Assembly (NCBI GenBank): GCA_032622095.1
Contig: CP136064.1
Span: 147,006,864-147,070,863, forward strand
Source: Siphonodentalium dalli
Taxonomy: Eukaryota > Mollusca > Scaphopoda > Gadilida > Siphonodentaliidae
Length of the DNA: 64,000 bases
Reading direction: 5' to 3'
How positions within the stretch are numbered: the stretch's first letter is position 1; every line of letters starts with the position of its first letter. Below the pieces are notes generated by a model, which worked only from the letters and a program-made list of their open reading frames with translations, was not told the origin of the DNA and made no database searches. The position numbers were made by a program, and so were the translations under genes. Positions 47,001-60,818 of this stretch are shown here, piece by piece.

Positions 47001-50000
47001 ATCTTCGGAGGAGATGTGTACACAAGCACATGGGCCCAAATTGCAAACTTTGATGGCCCGTAACTCTTGCATTTCTTCTCGGATTTCAAAAATCCTTTCC
47101 GGTATGGGTTTGTTTTCGTTCGGGAAATACATACACTTAAATAGATGAATATCAATCAAAATTTTATTTTGCGAAAATTTTGCCCCCTACCCCAGTGTCA
47201 AAATATATGTCCGACCCTGCCCAATTTTCTTTCTCGGACTAAACTGACAAAGAACAACACGACTGTGAAAACCAAATGCAGTTATCTGGAATGATACGAT
47301 ACAACAACAGAGTACAATGAAATAGAGGTTTGCCTATTTATGGGCGGTAACTCTTCAGGGAAAGCGCGGACACAAGTTTTGATGCCCGTGGGTAGTAGGG
47401 CATATCGAGGTGTGCATACGGTCCAATTTTCGATGCTCTGCTCCTTATAACTTCCGAGATAATAAATGACATTGTGTTCATATAAAGGGAGATAACACCG
47501 CGGGGTAAACGCGAACAATATTCGTTGTATGCCGACCGGTTAGAACTCATTGACCCCAATATACATACAAACTTTCAGTTCGATACTCCCCATACTTTCA
47601 GATATTAAGGCGTTGCAAAAGTGTTGAGTATAATAATAATAATAGTGAAAAATAATCGTAAAAGGGCCATAACTCCGTCAAGAAACATTGGACCGACATG
47701 CGGATACCTTTATTTTTAGTAGACCTCCGATGCCTACATAATCGCTACAGGTTTCGCGTATCTACTGCAATTACTTTCTGAGTATTTCCAAATAAACGGA
47801 AAACGGCACCAGTACAAAAACAATATACTTCCTTGGTTACACCATGGAAGTATAATAATAGGGAAAATCATGATCGAAAAGAATCGCATTTTTGGGACGG
47901 AAATACGAAGTATGTTGATTATATGTTGTTCTTAATATGTATGTGTTTATGGTATGTGTTTGTAAGTGACCCCACCCCTACCTCGAAATTGGGTGACGGG
48001 TTTGGGAAATTGTCAAACCCGGTCCAAAATGCGAAGTTTGAGGGCCCGTTACTCAGTTATTTTCCAATGGATTTTAAAATTGTTTTCAGTATTGTGATCA
48101 GCTCCTCACCAAGATTGTTTGTTATAAATTTTGTCTGATTCGGAGACGGCTAACATTTTGGTTATTGGAAAGAATACGGGTCCAGATTCAAATTTTGAGG
48201 GCCCAAATCTCGGCCATTTTTTAATGGATTTACGATCTGTTTTCAGTTTTGTGATCAACGTGTATGGTAGATGTTATATTCCAAGTTTCATATAATTCGG
48301 AGACGAAATAAATTTTGGTACCCCGGACCGCCCCTCCCCTGATCCACAACACTGAACCGACACTAGCAAAATTTGGCACACCGCGTGCTCTCTTCAGACT
48401 GCACGCACTGGGATATCAGATGACATCCTGAGTTCGACATCTTCGGAGGAGATGTGTACACAAGCATATGGGCCCAAATTTGCATAGTTTGAAGGACCGC
48501 AACTCCGTCATTTTTCAATGGAGTTTAGAAATTGTTTCAGTTTCTAGATCGGTTGGCGGTGTAGATGTTACATTCCAAGTTTCATCTGATTCGAAGAAGA
48601 ATAAAAAATTGGTACCCCGGACCGCCCCTCCCCTGATCCACAACACTGAACCGACACTGGCAAAATTTGGCACACCGCGTGCTCTCTTCAGCCCGCACGC
48701 ATTGGCGTATCAGATGACATCCTGAGTTCGACATCTTCGGAGGAGATGTGTACACAAGCACATGGGCCCAAATTGCAAACTTTGATGGCCCGTAACTCTT
48801 GCATTTCTTCTCGGATTTCAAAAATCCGTTCCGGTATGGGTTTGTTTTCGTTCGGGAAATACATAAACTTAAATAGATGAATATCAATCAAAATTTTATT
48901 TTGCGAAAATTTTGCCCCCTACCCCAGTGTCAAAATATATGTCCGACCCTGCCCAATTTTCTTTCTCGGACTAAACTGACAAAGAACAACACGACTGTGA
49001 AAACCAAATGCAGTTATCTGGAATGATACGATACAACAACAGAGTACAATTAAATAGAGGTTTGCCTATTTATGGGCGGTAACTCTTCAGGGAAAGCGCG
49101 GACACAAGTTTTGATGCCCTTGGGTAGTAGGGCATATCGAGGTGTGCATACGGTCCAATTTTCGATGCTCTGCTCCTTATAACTTCCGAGATAATAAATG
49201 ACATTGTGTTCATATAAAGGGAGATAACACCGCGGGGTAAACGCGAACAATTATTCGTTGTATGCCGACCGGTTAGAACTCATTGACCCCAATATACATA
49301 CAAACTTTCAGTTCGATACTCCCCATACTTTCAGATATTAAGGCGTTGCAAAAGTGTTGAGTATAATAATAATAATAGTGAAAAATAATCGTAAAAGGGC
49401 CATAACTCCGTCAAGAAACATTGGACCGACATGCGGATACCTTTATTTTTAGTAGACCTCCGATGCCTACATAATCGCTACAGGTTTCGCGTATCTACTG
49501 CAATTACTTTCTGAGTATTTCCAAATAAACGGAAAACGGCACCAGTACAAAAACAATATACTTCCTTGGTTACACCATGGAAGTATAATAATAGGGAAAA
49601 TCATGATCGAAAAGAATCGCATTTTTGGGACGGAAATACGAAGTATGTTGATTATATGTTGTTCTTAATATGTATGTGTTTATGTTATGTGTTTGTAAGT
49701 GACCCCACCCCTACCTCGAAATTGGGTGACGGGTTTGGGAAATTGTCAAACCCGGTCCAAAATGCGAAGTTTGAGGGCCCGTTACTCAGTTATTTTCCAA
49801 TGGATTTTAAAATTGTTTTTAGTATTGTGATCAGCTCCTCACCAAGATTGTTTGTTATAAATTTTGTCTGATTCGGAGACGGCTAACATTTTGGTTATTG
49901 GAAAGAATACGGGTCCAGATTCAAATTTTGAGGGCCCAAATCTCGGCCATTTTTTAATGGATTTACGATCTGTTTTCAGTTTTGTGATCAACGTGTATGG

Positions 50001-53000
50001 TAGATGTTATATTCCAAGTTTCATATAATTCGGAGATGAAATAAATTTTGGTACCCCGGACCGCCCCTCCCCTGATCCACAACACTGAACCGACACTAGC
50101 AAAATTTGGCACACCGCGTGCTCTCTTCAGACTGCACGCACTGGGATATCAGATGACATCCTGAGTTCGACATCTTCGGAGGAGATGTGTACACAAGCAC
50201 ATGGGCCCAAATTTGCATAGTTTGAAGGACCGCAACTCCGTCATTTTTCAATGGAGTTTAGAAATTGTTTCAGTTTCTAGATCGGTTGGCGGTGTAGATG
50301 TTACATTCCAAGTTTCATCTGATTCGAAGAAGAATAAAAAATTGGTACCCCCGGACCGCCCCTCCCCTGATCCACAACACTGAACCGACACTGGCAAAAT
50401 TTGGCACACCGCGTGCTCTCTTCAGCCCGCACGCATTGGCGTATCAGATGACATCCTGAGTTCGACATCTTCGGAGGAGATGTGTACACAAGCACATGGG
50501 CCCAAATTGCAAACTTTGATGGCCCGTAACTCTTGCATTTCTTCTCGGATTTCAAAAATCCGTTCCGGTATGGGTTTGTTTTCGTTCGGGAAATACATAA
50601 ACTTAAATAGATGAATATCAATCAAAATTTTATTTTGCGAAAATTTTGCCCCCTACCCCAGTGTCAAAATATATGACCGACCCTGCCCAATTTTCTTTCT
50701 CGGACTAAACTGACAAAGAACAACACGACTGTGAAAACCAAATGCAGTTATCTGGAATGATACGATACAACAACAGAGTACAATGAAATAGAGGTTTGCC
50801 TATTTATGGGCGGTAACTCTTCAGGGAAAGCGCGGACACAAGTTTTGATGCCCGTGGGTAGTAGGGCATATCGAGGTATGCATACGGTCCAATTTTCGAT
50901 GCTCTGCTCCTTATAACTTCCGAGATAATAAATGACATTGTGTTCATATAAAGGGAGATAACACCGCGGGGTAAACGCGAACAATATTCGTTGTATGCCG
51001 ACCGGTTAGAACTCATTGACCCCAATATACATACAAACTTTCAGTTCGATACTCCCCATACTTTCAGATATTAAGGCGTTGCAAAAGTGTTGAGTATAAT
51101 AATAATAATAGTGAAAAATAATCGTAAAAGGGCCATAACTCCGTCACGAAACATTGGACCGACATGCGGATACCTTTATTTTTAGTAGACCTCCGATGCC
51201 TACATAATCGCTACAGGTTTCGCGTATCTACTGCAATTACTTTCTGAGTATTTCCAAATAAACGGAAAACGGCACCAGTACAAAAACAATATACTTCCTT
51301 GGTTACACCATGGAAGTATAATAATAGGGAAAATCATGATCGAAAAGAATCGCATTTTTGGGACGGAAATACGAAGTATGTTGATTATATGTTGTTCTTA
51401 ATATGTATGTGTTTATGTTATGTGTTTGTAAGTGACCCCACCCCTACCTCGAAATTGGGTGACGGGTTTGGGAAATTGTCAAACCCGGTCCAAAATGCGA
51501 AGTTTGAGGGCCCGTTACTCAGTTATTTTCCAATGGATTTTAAAATTGTTTTTAGTATTGTGATCAGCTCCTCACCAAGATTGTTTGTTATAAATTTTGT
51601 CTGATTCGGAGACGGCTAACATTTTGGTTATTGGAAAGAATACGGGTCCAGATTCAAATTTTGAGGGCCCAAATCTCGGCCATTTTTTAATGGATTTACG
51701 ATCTGTTTTCAGTTTTGTGATCAACGTGTATGGTAGATGTTATATTCCAAGTTTCATATAATTCGGAGATGAAATAAATTTTGGTACCCCGGACCGCCCC
51801 TCCCCTGATCCACAACACTGAACCGACACTAGCAAAATTTGGCACACCGCGTGCTCTCTTCAGACTGCACGCACTGGGATATCAGATGACATCCTGAGTT
51901 CGACATCTTCGGAGGAGATGTGTACACAAGCACATGGGCCCAAATTTGCATAGTTTGAAGGACCGCAACTCCGTCATTTTTCAATGGAGTTTAGAAATTG
52001 TTTCAGTTTCTAGATCGGTTGGCGGTGTAGATGTTACATTCCAAGTTTCATCTGATTCGAAGAAGAATAAAAAATTGGTACCCCGGACCGCCCCTCCCCT
52101 GATCCACAACACTGAACCGACACTGGCAAAATTTGGCACACCGCGTGCTCTCTTCAGCCCGCACGCATTGGCGTATCAGATGACATCCTGAGTTCGACAT
52201 CTTCGGAGGAGATGTGTACACAAGCACATGGGCCCAAATTGCAAACTTTGATGGCCCGTAACTCTTGCATTTCTTCTCGGATTTCAAAAATCCGTTCCGG
52301 TATGGGTTTGTTTTCGTTCGGGAAATACATAAACTTAAATAGATGAATATCAATCAAAATTTTATTTTGCGAAAATTTTGCCCCCTACCCCAGTGTCAAA
52401 ATATATGACCGACCCTGCCCAATTTTCTTTCTCGGACTAAACTGACAAAGAACAACACGACTGTGAAAACCAAATGCAGTTATCTGGAATGATACGATAC
52501 AACAACAGAGTACAATGAAATAGAGGTTTGCCTATTTATGGGCGGTAACTCTTCAGGGAAAGCGCGGACACAAGTTTTGATGCCCGTGGGTAGTAGGGCA
52601 TATCGAGGTATGCATACGGTCCAATTTTCGATGCTCTACTCCTTATAACTTCCGAGATAATAAATGACATTGTGTTCATATAAAGGGAGATAACACCGCG
52701 GGGTAAACGCGAACAATATTCGTTGTATGCCGACCGGTTAGAACTCATTGACCCCAATATACATACAAACTTTCAGTTCGATACTCCCCATACTTTCAGA
52801 TATTAAGGCGTTGCAAAAGTGTTGAGTATAATAATAATAATAGTGAAAAATAATCGTAAAAGGGCCATAACTCCGTCACGAAACATTGGACCGACATGCG
52901 GATACCTTTATTTTTAGTAGACCTCCGATGCCTACATAATCGCTACAGGTTTCGCGTATCTACTGCAATTACTTTCTGAGTATTTCCAAATAAACGGAAA

Positions 53001-56000
53001 ACGGCACCAGTACAAAAACAATATACTTCCTTGGTTACACCATGGAAGTATAATAATAGGGAAAATCGTGATCGAAAAGAATCGCATTTTTGGGACGGAA
53101 ATACGAAGTATGTTGATTATATGTTGTTCTTAATATGTATGTGTTTATGTTATGTGTTTGTAAGTGACCCCACCCCTACCTCGAAATTGGGTGACGGGTT
53201 TGGGAAATTGTCAAACCCGGTCCAAAATGCGAAGTTTGAGGGCCCGTTACTCAGTTATTTTCCAATGGATTTTAAAATTGTTTTTAGTATTGTGATCAGC
53301 TCCTCACCAAGATTGTTTGTTATAAATTTTGTCTGATTCGGAGACGGCTAACATTTTGGTTATTGGAAAGAATACGGGTCCAGATTCAAATTTTGAGGGC
53401 CCAAATCTCGGCCATTTTTTAATGGATTTACGATCTGTTTTCAGTTTTGTGATCAACGTGTATGGTAGATGTTATATTCCAAGTTTCATATAATTCGGAG
53501 ATGAAATAAATTTTGGTACCCCGGACCGCCCCTCCCCTGATCCACAACACTGAACCGACACTAGCAAAATTTGGCACACCGCGTGCTCTCTTCAGACTGC
53601 ACGCACTGGGATATCAGATGACATCCTGAGTTCGACATCTTCGGAGGAGATGTGTACACAAGCACATGGGCCCAAATTTGCATAGTTTGAAGGACCGCAA
53701 CTCCGTCATTTTTCAATGGAGTTTAGAAATTGTTTCAGTTTCTAGATCGGTTGGCGGTGTAGATGTTACATTCCAAGTTTCATCTGATTCGAAGAAGAAT
53801 AAAAAAATGGTACCCCGGACCGCCCCTCCCCTGATCCACAACACTGAACCGACACTGGCAAAATTTGGCACACCGCGTGCTCTCTTCAGCCCGCACGCAT
53901 TGGCGTATCAGATGACATCCTGAGTTCGACATCTTCGGAGGAGATGTGTACACAAGCACATGGGCCCAAATTGCAAACTTTGATGGCCCGTAACTCTTGC
54001 ATTTCTTCTCGGATTTCAAAAATCCGTTCCGGTATGGGTTTGTTTTCGTTCGGGAAATACATAAACTTAAATAGATGAATATCAATCAAAATTTTATTTT
54101 GCGAAAATTTTGCCCCCTACCCCAGTGTCAAAATATATGTCCGACCCTGCCCAATTTTCTTTCTCGGACTAAACTGACAAAGAACAACACGACTGTGAAA
54201 ACCAAATGCAGTTATCTGGAATGATACGATACAACAACAGAGTACAATGAAATAGAGGTTTGCCTATTTATGGGCGGTAACTCTTCAGGGAAAGCGCGGA
54301 CACAAGTTTTGATGCCCGTGGGTAGTAGGGCATATCGAGGTATGCATACGGTCCAATTTTCGATGCTCTGCTCCTTATAACTTCCGAGATAATAAATGAC
54401 ATTGTGTTCATATAAAGGGAGATAACACCGCGGGGTAAACGCGAACAATATTCGTTGTATGCCGACCGGTTAGAACTCATTGACCCCAATATACATACAA
54501 ACTTTCAGTTCGATACTCCCCATACTTTCAGATATTAAGGCGTTGCAAAAGTGTTGAGTATAATAATAATAATAGTGAAAAATAATCGTAAAAGGGCCAT
54601 AACTCCGTCACGAAACATTGGACCGACATGCGGATACCTTTATTTTTAGTAGACCTCCGATGCCTACATAATCGCTACAGGTTTCGCGTATCTACTGCAA
54701 TTACTTTCTGAGTATTTCCAAATAAACGGAAAACGGCACCAGTACAAAAACAATATACTTCCTTGGTTACACCATGGAAGTATAATAATAGGGAAAATCA
54801 TGATCGAAAAGAATCGCATTTTTGGGACGGAAATACGAAGTATGTTGATTATATGTTGTTCTTAATATGTATGTGTTTATGTTATGTGTTTGTAAGTGAC
54901 CCCACCCCTACCTCGAAATTGGGTGACGGGTTTGGGAAATTGTCAAACCCGGTCCAAAATGCGAAGTTTGAGGGCCCGTTACTCAGTTATTTTCCAATGG
55001 ATTTTAAAATTGTTTTCAGTATTGTGATCAGCTCCTCACCAAGATTGTTTGTTATAAATTTTGTCTGATTCGGAGACGGCTAACATTTTGGTTATTGGAA
55101 AGAATACGGGTCCAGATTCAAATTTTGAGGGCCCAAATCTCGGCCATTTTTTAATGGATTTACGATCTGTTTTCAGTTTTGTGATCAACGTGTATGGTAG
55201 ATGTTATATTCCAAGTTTCATATAATTCGGAGACGAAATAAATTTTGGTACCCCGGACCGCCCCTCCCCTGATCCACAACACTGAACCGACACTAGCAAA
55301 ATTTGGCACACCGCGTGCTCTCTTCAGACTGCACGCACTGGGATATCAGATGACATCCTGAGTTCGACATCTTCGGAGGAGATGTGTACACAAGCACATG
55401 GGCCCAAATTTGCATAGTTTGAAGGACCGCAACTCCGTCATTTTTCAATGGAGTTTAGAAATTGTTTCAGTTTCTAGATCGGTTGGCGGTGTAGATGTTA
55501 CATTCCAAGTTTCATCTGATTCGAAGAAGAATAAAAAATTGGTACCCCGGACCGCCCCTCCCCTGATCCACAACACTGAACCGACACTGGCAAAATTTGG
55601 CACACCGCGTGCTCCCTTCAGCCCGCACGCATTGGCGTATCAGATGACATCCTGAGTTCGACATCTTCGGAGGAGATGTGTACACAAGCACATGGGCCCA
55701 AATTGCAAACTTTGATGGCCCGTAACTCTTGCATTTCTTCTCGGATTTCAAAAATCCTTTCCGGTTTGGGTTTGTTTTCGTTCGGGAAATACATAAACTT
55801 AAATAGATGAATATCAATCAAAATTTTATTTTGCGAAAATATTGCCCCCTACCCCAGTGTCAAAATATATGTCCGACCCTGCCCAATTTTCTTTCTCGGA
55901 CTAAACTGACAAAGAACAACACGACTGTGAAAACCAAATGCAGTTATCTGGAATGATACGATACAACAACAGAGTACAATGAAATAGAGGTTTGCCTATT

Positions 56001-56520
56001 TATGGGCGGTAACTCTTCAGGGAAAGCGCGGACACAAGTTTTGATGCCCGTGGGTAGTAGGGCATATCGAGGTGTGCATACGGTCCAATTTTCGATGCTC
56101 TGCTCCTTATAACTTCCGAGATAATAAATGACATTGTGTTCATATAAAGGGAGATAACACCGCGGGGTAAACGCGAACAATATTCGTTGTATGCCGACCG
56201 GTTAGAACTCATTGACCCCAATATACATACAAACTTTCAGTTCGATACTCCCCATACTTTCAGATATTAAGGCGTTGCAAAAGTGTTGAGTATAATAATA
56301 ATAATAGTGAAAAATAATCGTAAAAGGGCCATAACTCCGTCAAGAAACATTGGACCGACATGCGGATACCTTTATTTTTAGTAGACCTCCGATGCCTACA
56401 TAATCGCTACAGGTTTCGCGTATCTACTGCAATTACTTTCTGAGTATTTCCAAATAAACGGAAAACGGCACCAGTACAAAAACAATATACTTCCTTGGTT
56501 ACACCATGGAAGTATAATAA
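47001..56520. repeat. Tandem array of a 1732-1733-bp unit, about 5.5 copies
   Basis: The string caatatacttccttggttac starts at 47821, 49554, 51287, 53019, 54751 and 56483, spacings 1733, 1733, 1732, 1732 and 1732. Similarity starts at 47001 (atcttcggaggagatg) and ends near 56519. Copies differ by few substitutions, so the array is young or homogenised. Each unit is built from diverged modules around gggcccgtaactc...attttcaatgg and ccaagtttcat.tgattcgga. The ORFs on both strands of every unit (about 67-101 codons) are copied with the unit and show no recognisable domain, so I treat this as a satellite-like array, not a gene family. Confidence 0.92.
48317..48780. repeat. 294-bp direct duplication nested in each 1.73-kb unit
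   Basis: ggtaccccggaccgcccctc starts at 48317 and again at 48611, and cttcggaggagatg at 48441 and 48735, both 294 apart. The same pair recurs in all later units (for example 50051 and 50345). The second copy switches to a different downstream module (ttgcaaactttgatgg instead of tttgcatagtttgaagg). So the large unit was itself made by smaller duplications. Confidence 0.85.
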
Positions 56521-57369
56521 TAATTTGTGGGTCGATAGTACGAAAGTCATGGTTGTATGTTGAAGGAACAGAAGCAGGGGTAAAATATATCTTCCTGCTT
56601 GAAAGCGGAATGTTCCCTCAATATGATAGCGACTATAGCTTACTTTCATAAATAAATGGAAATTCCGGCTCATTTCCGATTTTAGCATAAAATAGCAGGG
56701 TTACCCGGCGTTGCCCAGGTTAAAGTGATGTGAAATCATCTGCATGATGTGGATATTTGGTGGGAATAGAGAACACTCAAAGTGTTACACGTATTCTCAT
56801 CAATTTTATATTCAAATAGCATCACAAAACATGATTCTTGCTCATAGAATATTATTAGTGGCTCACTTAGTCGATTGTCATTTTGTTTATCACGATTAAT
56901 CCGTTCCACCAATAAAGAGGTATTTATTTATTTATTTACAACTGCGTGTAGTTTAGACGTTATAAGATGAAACATGAATATCATAAACACATTAGCCAGC
57001 AAAAATAAAAGACGACAACATGATTTTACATATAGAGATGTATCTATCAATCTATTGGGTTAGACTAAGATTTTAGGGACACCTGGCTATCATATCAACA
57101 CGAAGATACTGAATGGAACAGACAATTTTGTTATACTATATGTATATTAGCCAATTTAATATGCAATAATCTGACGGTTCGAGTTCTCTCAGTTGCAAGA
57201 AAATGTGTATCTCTTAAATGGAATGATAAATATACTGTTAATGCTTTCTTCTGTGTATTGTTTGCTGGCTCATTATATGAATGTCCTCATTCCCAGTTCA
57301 GAAGATATAATTGTTCAAGTGACTTAAATGTGTCACCATTTGTCGAGATTGTGAAATTTGAATGCCAAA
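56521..57369. other. Unique-looking stretch with a Helitron-like terminus
   Basis: At 56693, agcagggttacccggcgttgcccagg resembles the 3' termini of the other Helitrons read on the minus strand (hairpin plus GCTA end), but the final base is T rather than G. No matching 5' end is found. A short (TTTA)n run lies near 56920. No gene is recognised. Confidence 0.4.
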
Positions 57370-58920
57370 AACTACTTAAAACGATATGGAGATGGCCTGG
57401 CGGATGACCGGTGGATATCGTCGAATGGCAATTTTATCAATGCTAATGCATCTCTTCTCGCTATCCATGACCCAAACGGCACCAAATGTGATTTAATACA
57501 CCGTATCATTAGGGAAGAACGTGTATGAATTTGGTGGAAATTAGTGCTAAATATATTTGTATCAGCTTTGGTGCAACTCCCCTCCTCATGCATGACTTTA
57601 ACGACGCCAGTTTGGCACATTTAAACCACGTCCATTAGACTCATGGATGCATGATATAATGGAGATGATTGTATATAAGTTTGGTGATAATCGGTAGTAC
57701 ACAAATTATTATTATAGTTATGACACCCCCATCTCTCACCTAAACGGCACCAATTTGACGTCTTTAAATCACACGATTATATTCCTCATATCACGGAGAA
57801 GAAAACTATATCAATTTGGTAGAAATCTGCGCTAAAATAGTTTATTAAATCAATTGTTGATGGCCCCGTGCACCCCTGACTTGAACGGCGCCACATCCCA
57901 GAGTTGATTATGTATAAGTTTGGTGGAAATAAGTGACAAACCTATCACATCATTTTGTTTTTTTGCTGCCTGCCCCTGATACCAACAGCGTCACTTTAGA
58001 AAATTTTAACCTGCGCCATTATCTTCCTCGTTAAAATGTTACCCCTCTTAGACCGCCTTGGTGCCACCTCGATTGTACCCTGTGGTGTCATATATAGGAC
58101 ACATATAGACAGAAAATTAGTCGCAAATATATCTAGGCACCACATGTGGCCGTTTTAACATGCACTATTTGAGAAGAATGTGTATGAATTTGCTTGTAGT
58201 TAGAACTAAACATTTTTTTTAATCATTTTTTGTGACCCTCCTGTCCCTATTTCGAACTCAAGCGGCGCCTCGTTTGTCATCATTAAACCACACACTTAGG
58301 CTCACCAAGGAAATGCTATATATAATTAGCGAGTATACACATTCGTATCAAATTTAGTGCCCCCATCTCTCACCCCAAACGACACCAATCTGGCGTATCT
58401 AAACTATACTATTAGATTCCTCTATCACGGAGAAGAATATATATAAATCTTGTGGAAATCGATGCTAAATATTGTTTATAATTTTGTGTGTCCCTTTCAC
58501 CCTCTGTGCATCCCAACTTGTGACATGCTTAAACCACACAATAAGACTCCTGATTGCATGGAGATGGTTATCTATAAGTTTGGTGCTAATAGGCGACTAA
58601 ACAAATTTGTATCAAATTTAGTGCCCACCCCACCCCATTTCTCATCCAAACAGAACCGATATGACGTGTTTTTAAATCACAAGATTAGACTCCTCGTATC
58701 ATGGATAATAATGTGTATCAATTTGGTGTAAATTGGCGCTAAAAATATTATGCATCCATTTTGGTGCCCCTCTCCCTTTCAGTGCACCCCTGAATCGAAT
58801 TACGCCACTGTTGACAGATTTAAGCCACACGATTAGACTCCTCATACCATGGGGTGTTATTGTATAAGTGTGGTGGCAATCTGACTAAACCCAATTTTAT
58901 CAAATTTAGAAAGGTCTCCC
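57370..58920. repeat. Degenerate ~135-145-bp minisatellite, about ten units
   Basis: The phrase tataa(g/a)tttggtggaaat, with variants, recurs near 57518, 57672, 57809, 57909, 58175, 58440, 58570, 58715 and 58860. Each is followed by gcgctaaa or gactaaac and a C-rich stretch with aacggcaccaa, then accacacgattagactcct. Spacing is about 130-145 or twice that. Strongly diverged, so old. Confidence 0.7.
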
Positions 58921-60504
58921 ACAATCAGGAAAGTATAGCAACATTTTAGGTTCCGTTGTGACGCCAGACTTACTCCCAATTTGTGGCCGCTATAATGGGC
59001 TAACCGGGTACTTTTTGACAATAATTTGGCCATACGTTCGCTATAGGCGGAGTCACCCCAAACGTGGCCAAATATCCATTGATCGGGAATTGTTTTGACA
59101 GTAATTTGCCCCTAAGGCGGCTATGGACGAATTCACACCAAGATGGGCCATGAAGCAATGACATATGTATCTTACAATCGGGAGTCTAGCTTCATTTTAG
59201 AGCCTGTTTGCACATATACATACTCTTTATATACGTTTATAGATGTGGGGAAACCGTCTATCCGGTATGAAAACGTGTTTTTATGGTGTTGTTATGATCG
59301 TTCTGTAGTATTTATGTTCTAAAAATAGAATTTTTCGTCTTGGCGAAAGCAACTTCCGATTATATGTTTGTACGGTTTAGCCACTGTGATTAAGTATGGC
59401 GAAAATGCCACCGGCCTTAACGAGAACGGCACGTGGCCCCGTTGTTGCGGTGGGGTTTTGTATACGTTATGAACACATCGCGACCTGATTTCCAGGTTGT
59501 CCTAAGTGACCTTTTTGGTGAAAATGAGATATTGGTATCGTTGAAAGCAGAATTTCATAGCGCTTCTAATGGTGGAAACTGGAAGTTCGTATTTTCACTT
59601 CTCGCGAAGATAAATATCAGGCATTCTTTTATGTCCGTTGTACCTAAAATACAATGTATTTAACTTCCAGGTTGTCACAATATCATGTTAAGCATTATAG
59701 CCTTATTCCACTTTAATTGAAATTAATTGAATACTATTTTAGCGACATAGGACATTGTGGAATTGAAGATATGCTTGGAACAAAATAGAATTGTCACAAT
59801 TGCATGTGATGGGTAAGCACATTATTGCATAATTATAGGACAACATGGAATTGAATTGGGTTGTTATTTCTAACGTATTATATATTTATATAATATCAGC
59901 ATATACATGTAGTATGACTGACATCTGCATAATTATAAATTATCCGTACATGCCATGGGCTGGGATGACTGTAGCCCACCCCAAGACATTTTGCAAGTTT
60001 GAAATTTTGACATTTTCGGGAAAATTACGTAAAAAGTCGGGCAATTTGTATGGTGATTCGGCGGGGAAATTGTGGTAATTTCAGGATTGTTTTTCATACT
60101 CCCGGCCGAAATATACACAATTTTGCATGTATTTTAATATATGTAACAAATATAGGATACATACCACATAGTTAATCGATCTACATAATACAACTTAGTT
60201 CGTCGGCAGGGGCGTGGCGAAGGTGTCCTGAATTTGGAGGGGATTCCCAACTTTCCACGTAAGAAATTCCGATTTCACCACCAGTCATAGCTTCCCAATG
60301 TGTACCCCTCTCGTGTCCCCATTTTTCATAAGTATTGAAATTATATGGATATTGATATTTGGTAGATGTTGAGCACAATAGCATGTTATTTATACTTGTC
60401 TCCGAGACTTGTCGAGCGTTGCTCTTTGTGTATACCTGGGACTAAAAAATATATCCGGGAGAAATTGCTCTTTGTAGATACCTGGGACTAAAAAGATGAA
60501 TCTA
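58921..60504. other. Non-coding stretch with small repeats
   Basis: Two imperfect ~75-bp copies of gacaataatttggcc...caccccaaacgtggcc occur at 59018-59150. A tandem pair of gctctttg(t)...acctgggactaaaaa lies at 60421-60497. The string atatgtttgtacggtttagc at 59361 recurs at 60623. The 76-codon frame at 59433 has no recognisable motif. Confidence 0.45.
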
Positions 60505-60605
60505 TACTATGGCTAACGCCCGTAGATATCATTTTCCACCAGTACAAAACCTGGGAACTTTTTGATGTTCTGACCCGTTCTGACGGGGAACTTTATGACA
60601 TTGAA
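60505..60605. repeat. Solo arm of the inverted-repeat family seen at 15.9-17.3 kb
   Basis: ggctaacgcccgtagatatc, then accagtacaaaacc.gggaac, and tgacggggaactttatgaca correspond in order to the left arm at 15892-15970. No opposite arm is visible nearby, so it is a solo or truncated copy. Confidence 0.65.
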
Positions 60606-60651
60606 CAAACATGACGGGAAATATATGTTTGTACGGTTTAGCCACTGTGTT

Positions 60652-60818
60652 AATATAAGGATTAACTGTCATGTGGACTGTTTTTATGGAGATGTAACGG
60701 TGAGGTAAGTGGACATAACTTGTGTAAAACCCGAAGGGTTTTACATACAAGTTATGTCCACTTACCTCACCGTTACATCTCCATAAAAATAGTCCACATG
60801 ACAGTTAATCCTTATATT
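60652..60818. repeat. 167-bp near-perfect hairpin
   Basis: The left half aatataaggattaactgtca...taagtggacataact is mirrored by agttatgtccactta...tgacagttaatccttatatt, with one mismatch in the arm (gactgttttt / aaaaatagtc) and a small loop around aaacccgaagggtttt. Arms of about 80 bp. Likely a palindromic MITE-like element; transcripts would fold into a long dsRNA. Confidence 0.85.

Noticed and set aside
47833-56221. Repeated ORFs (about 67-101 codons) in every 1.73-kb unit, on both strands
   Set aside because: They overlap on both strands, differ only by the few SNPs of a recent tandem duplication, and contain no recognisable domain. Conservation here reflects copying, not selection.
56691-58920. 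Calling 56.69-58.92 kb one Helitron
   Set aside because: Only a 3'-like terminus with a mutated final base is seen; no TC 5' end could be located, so only the terminus is noted.
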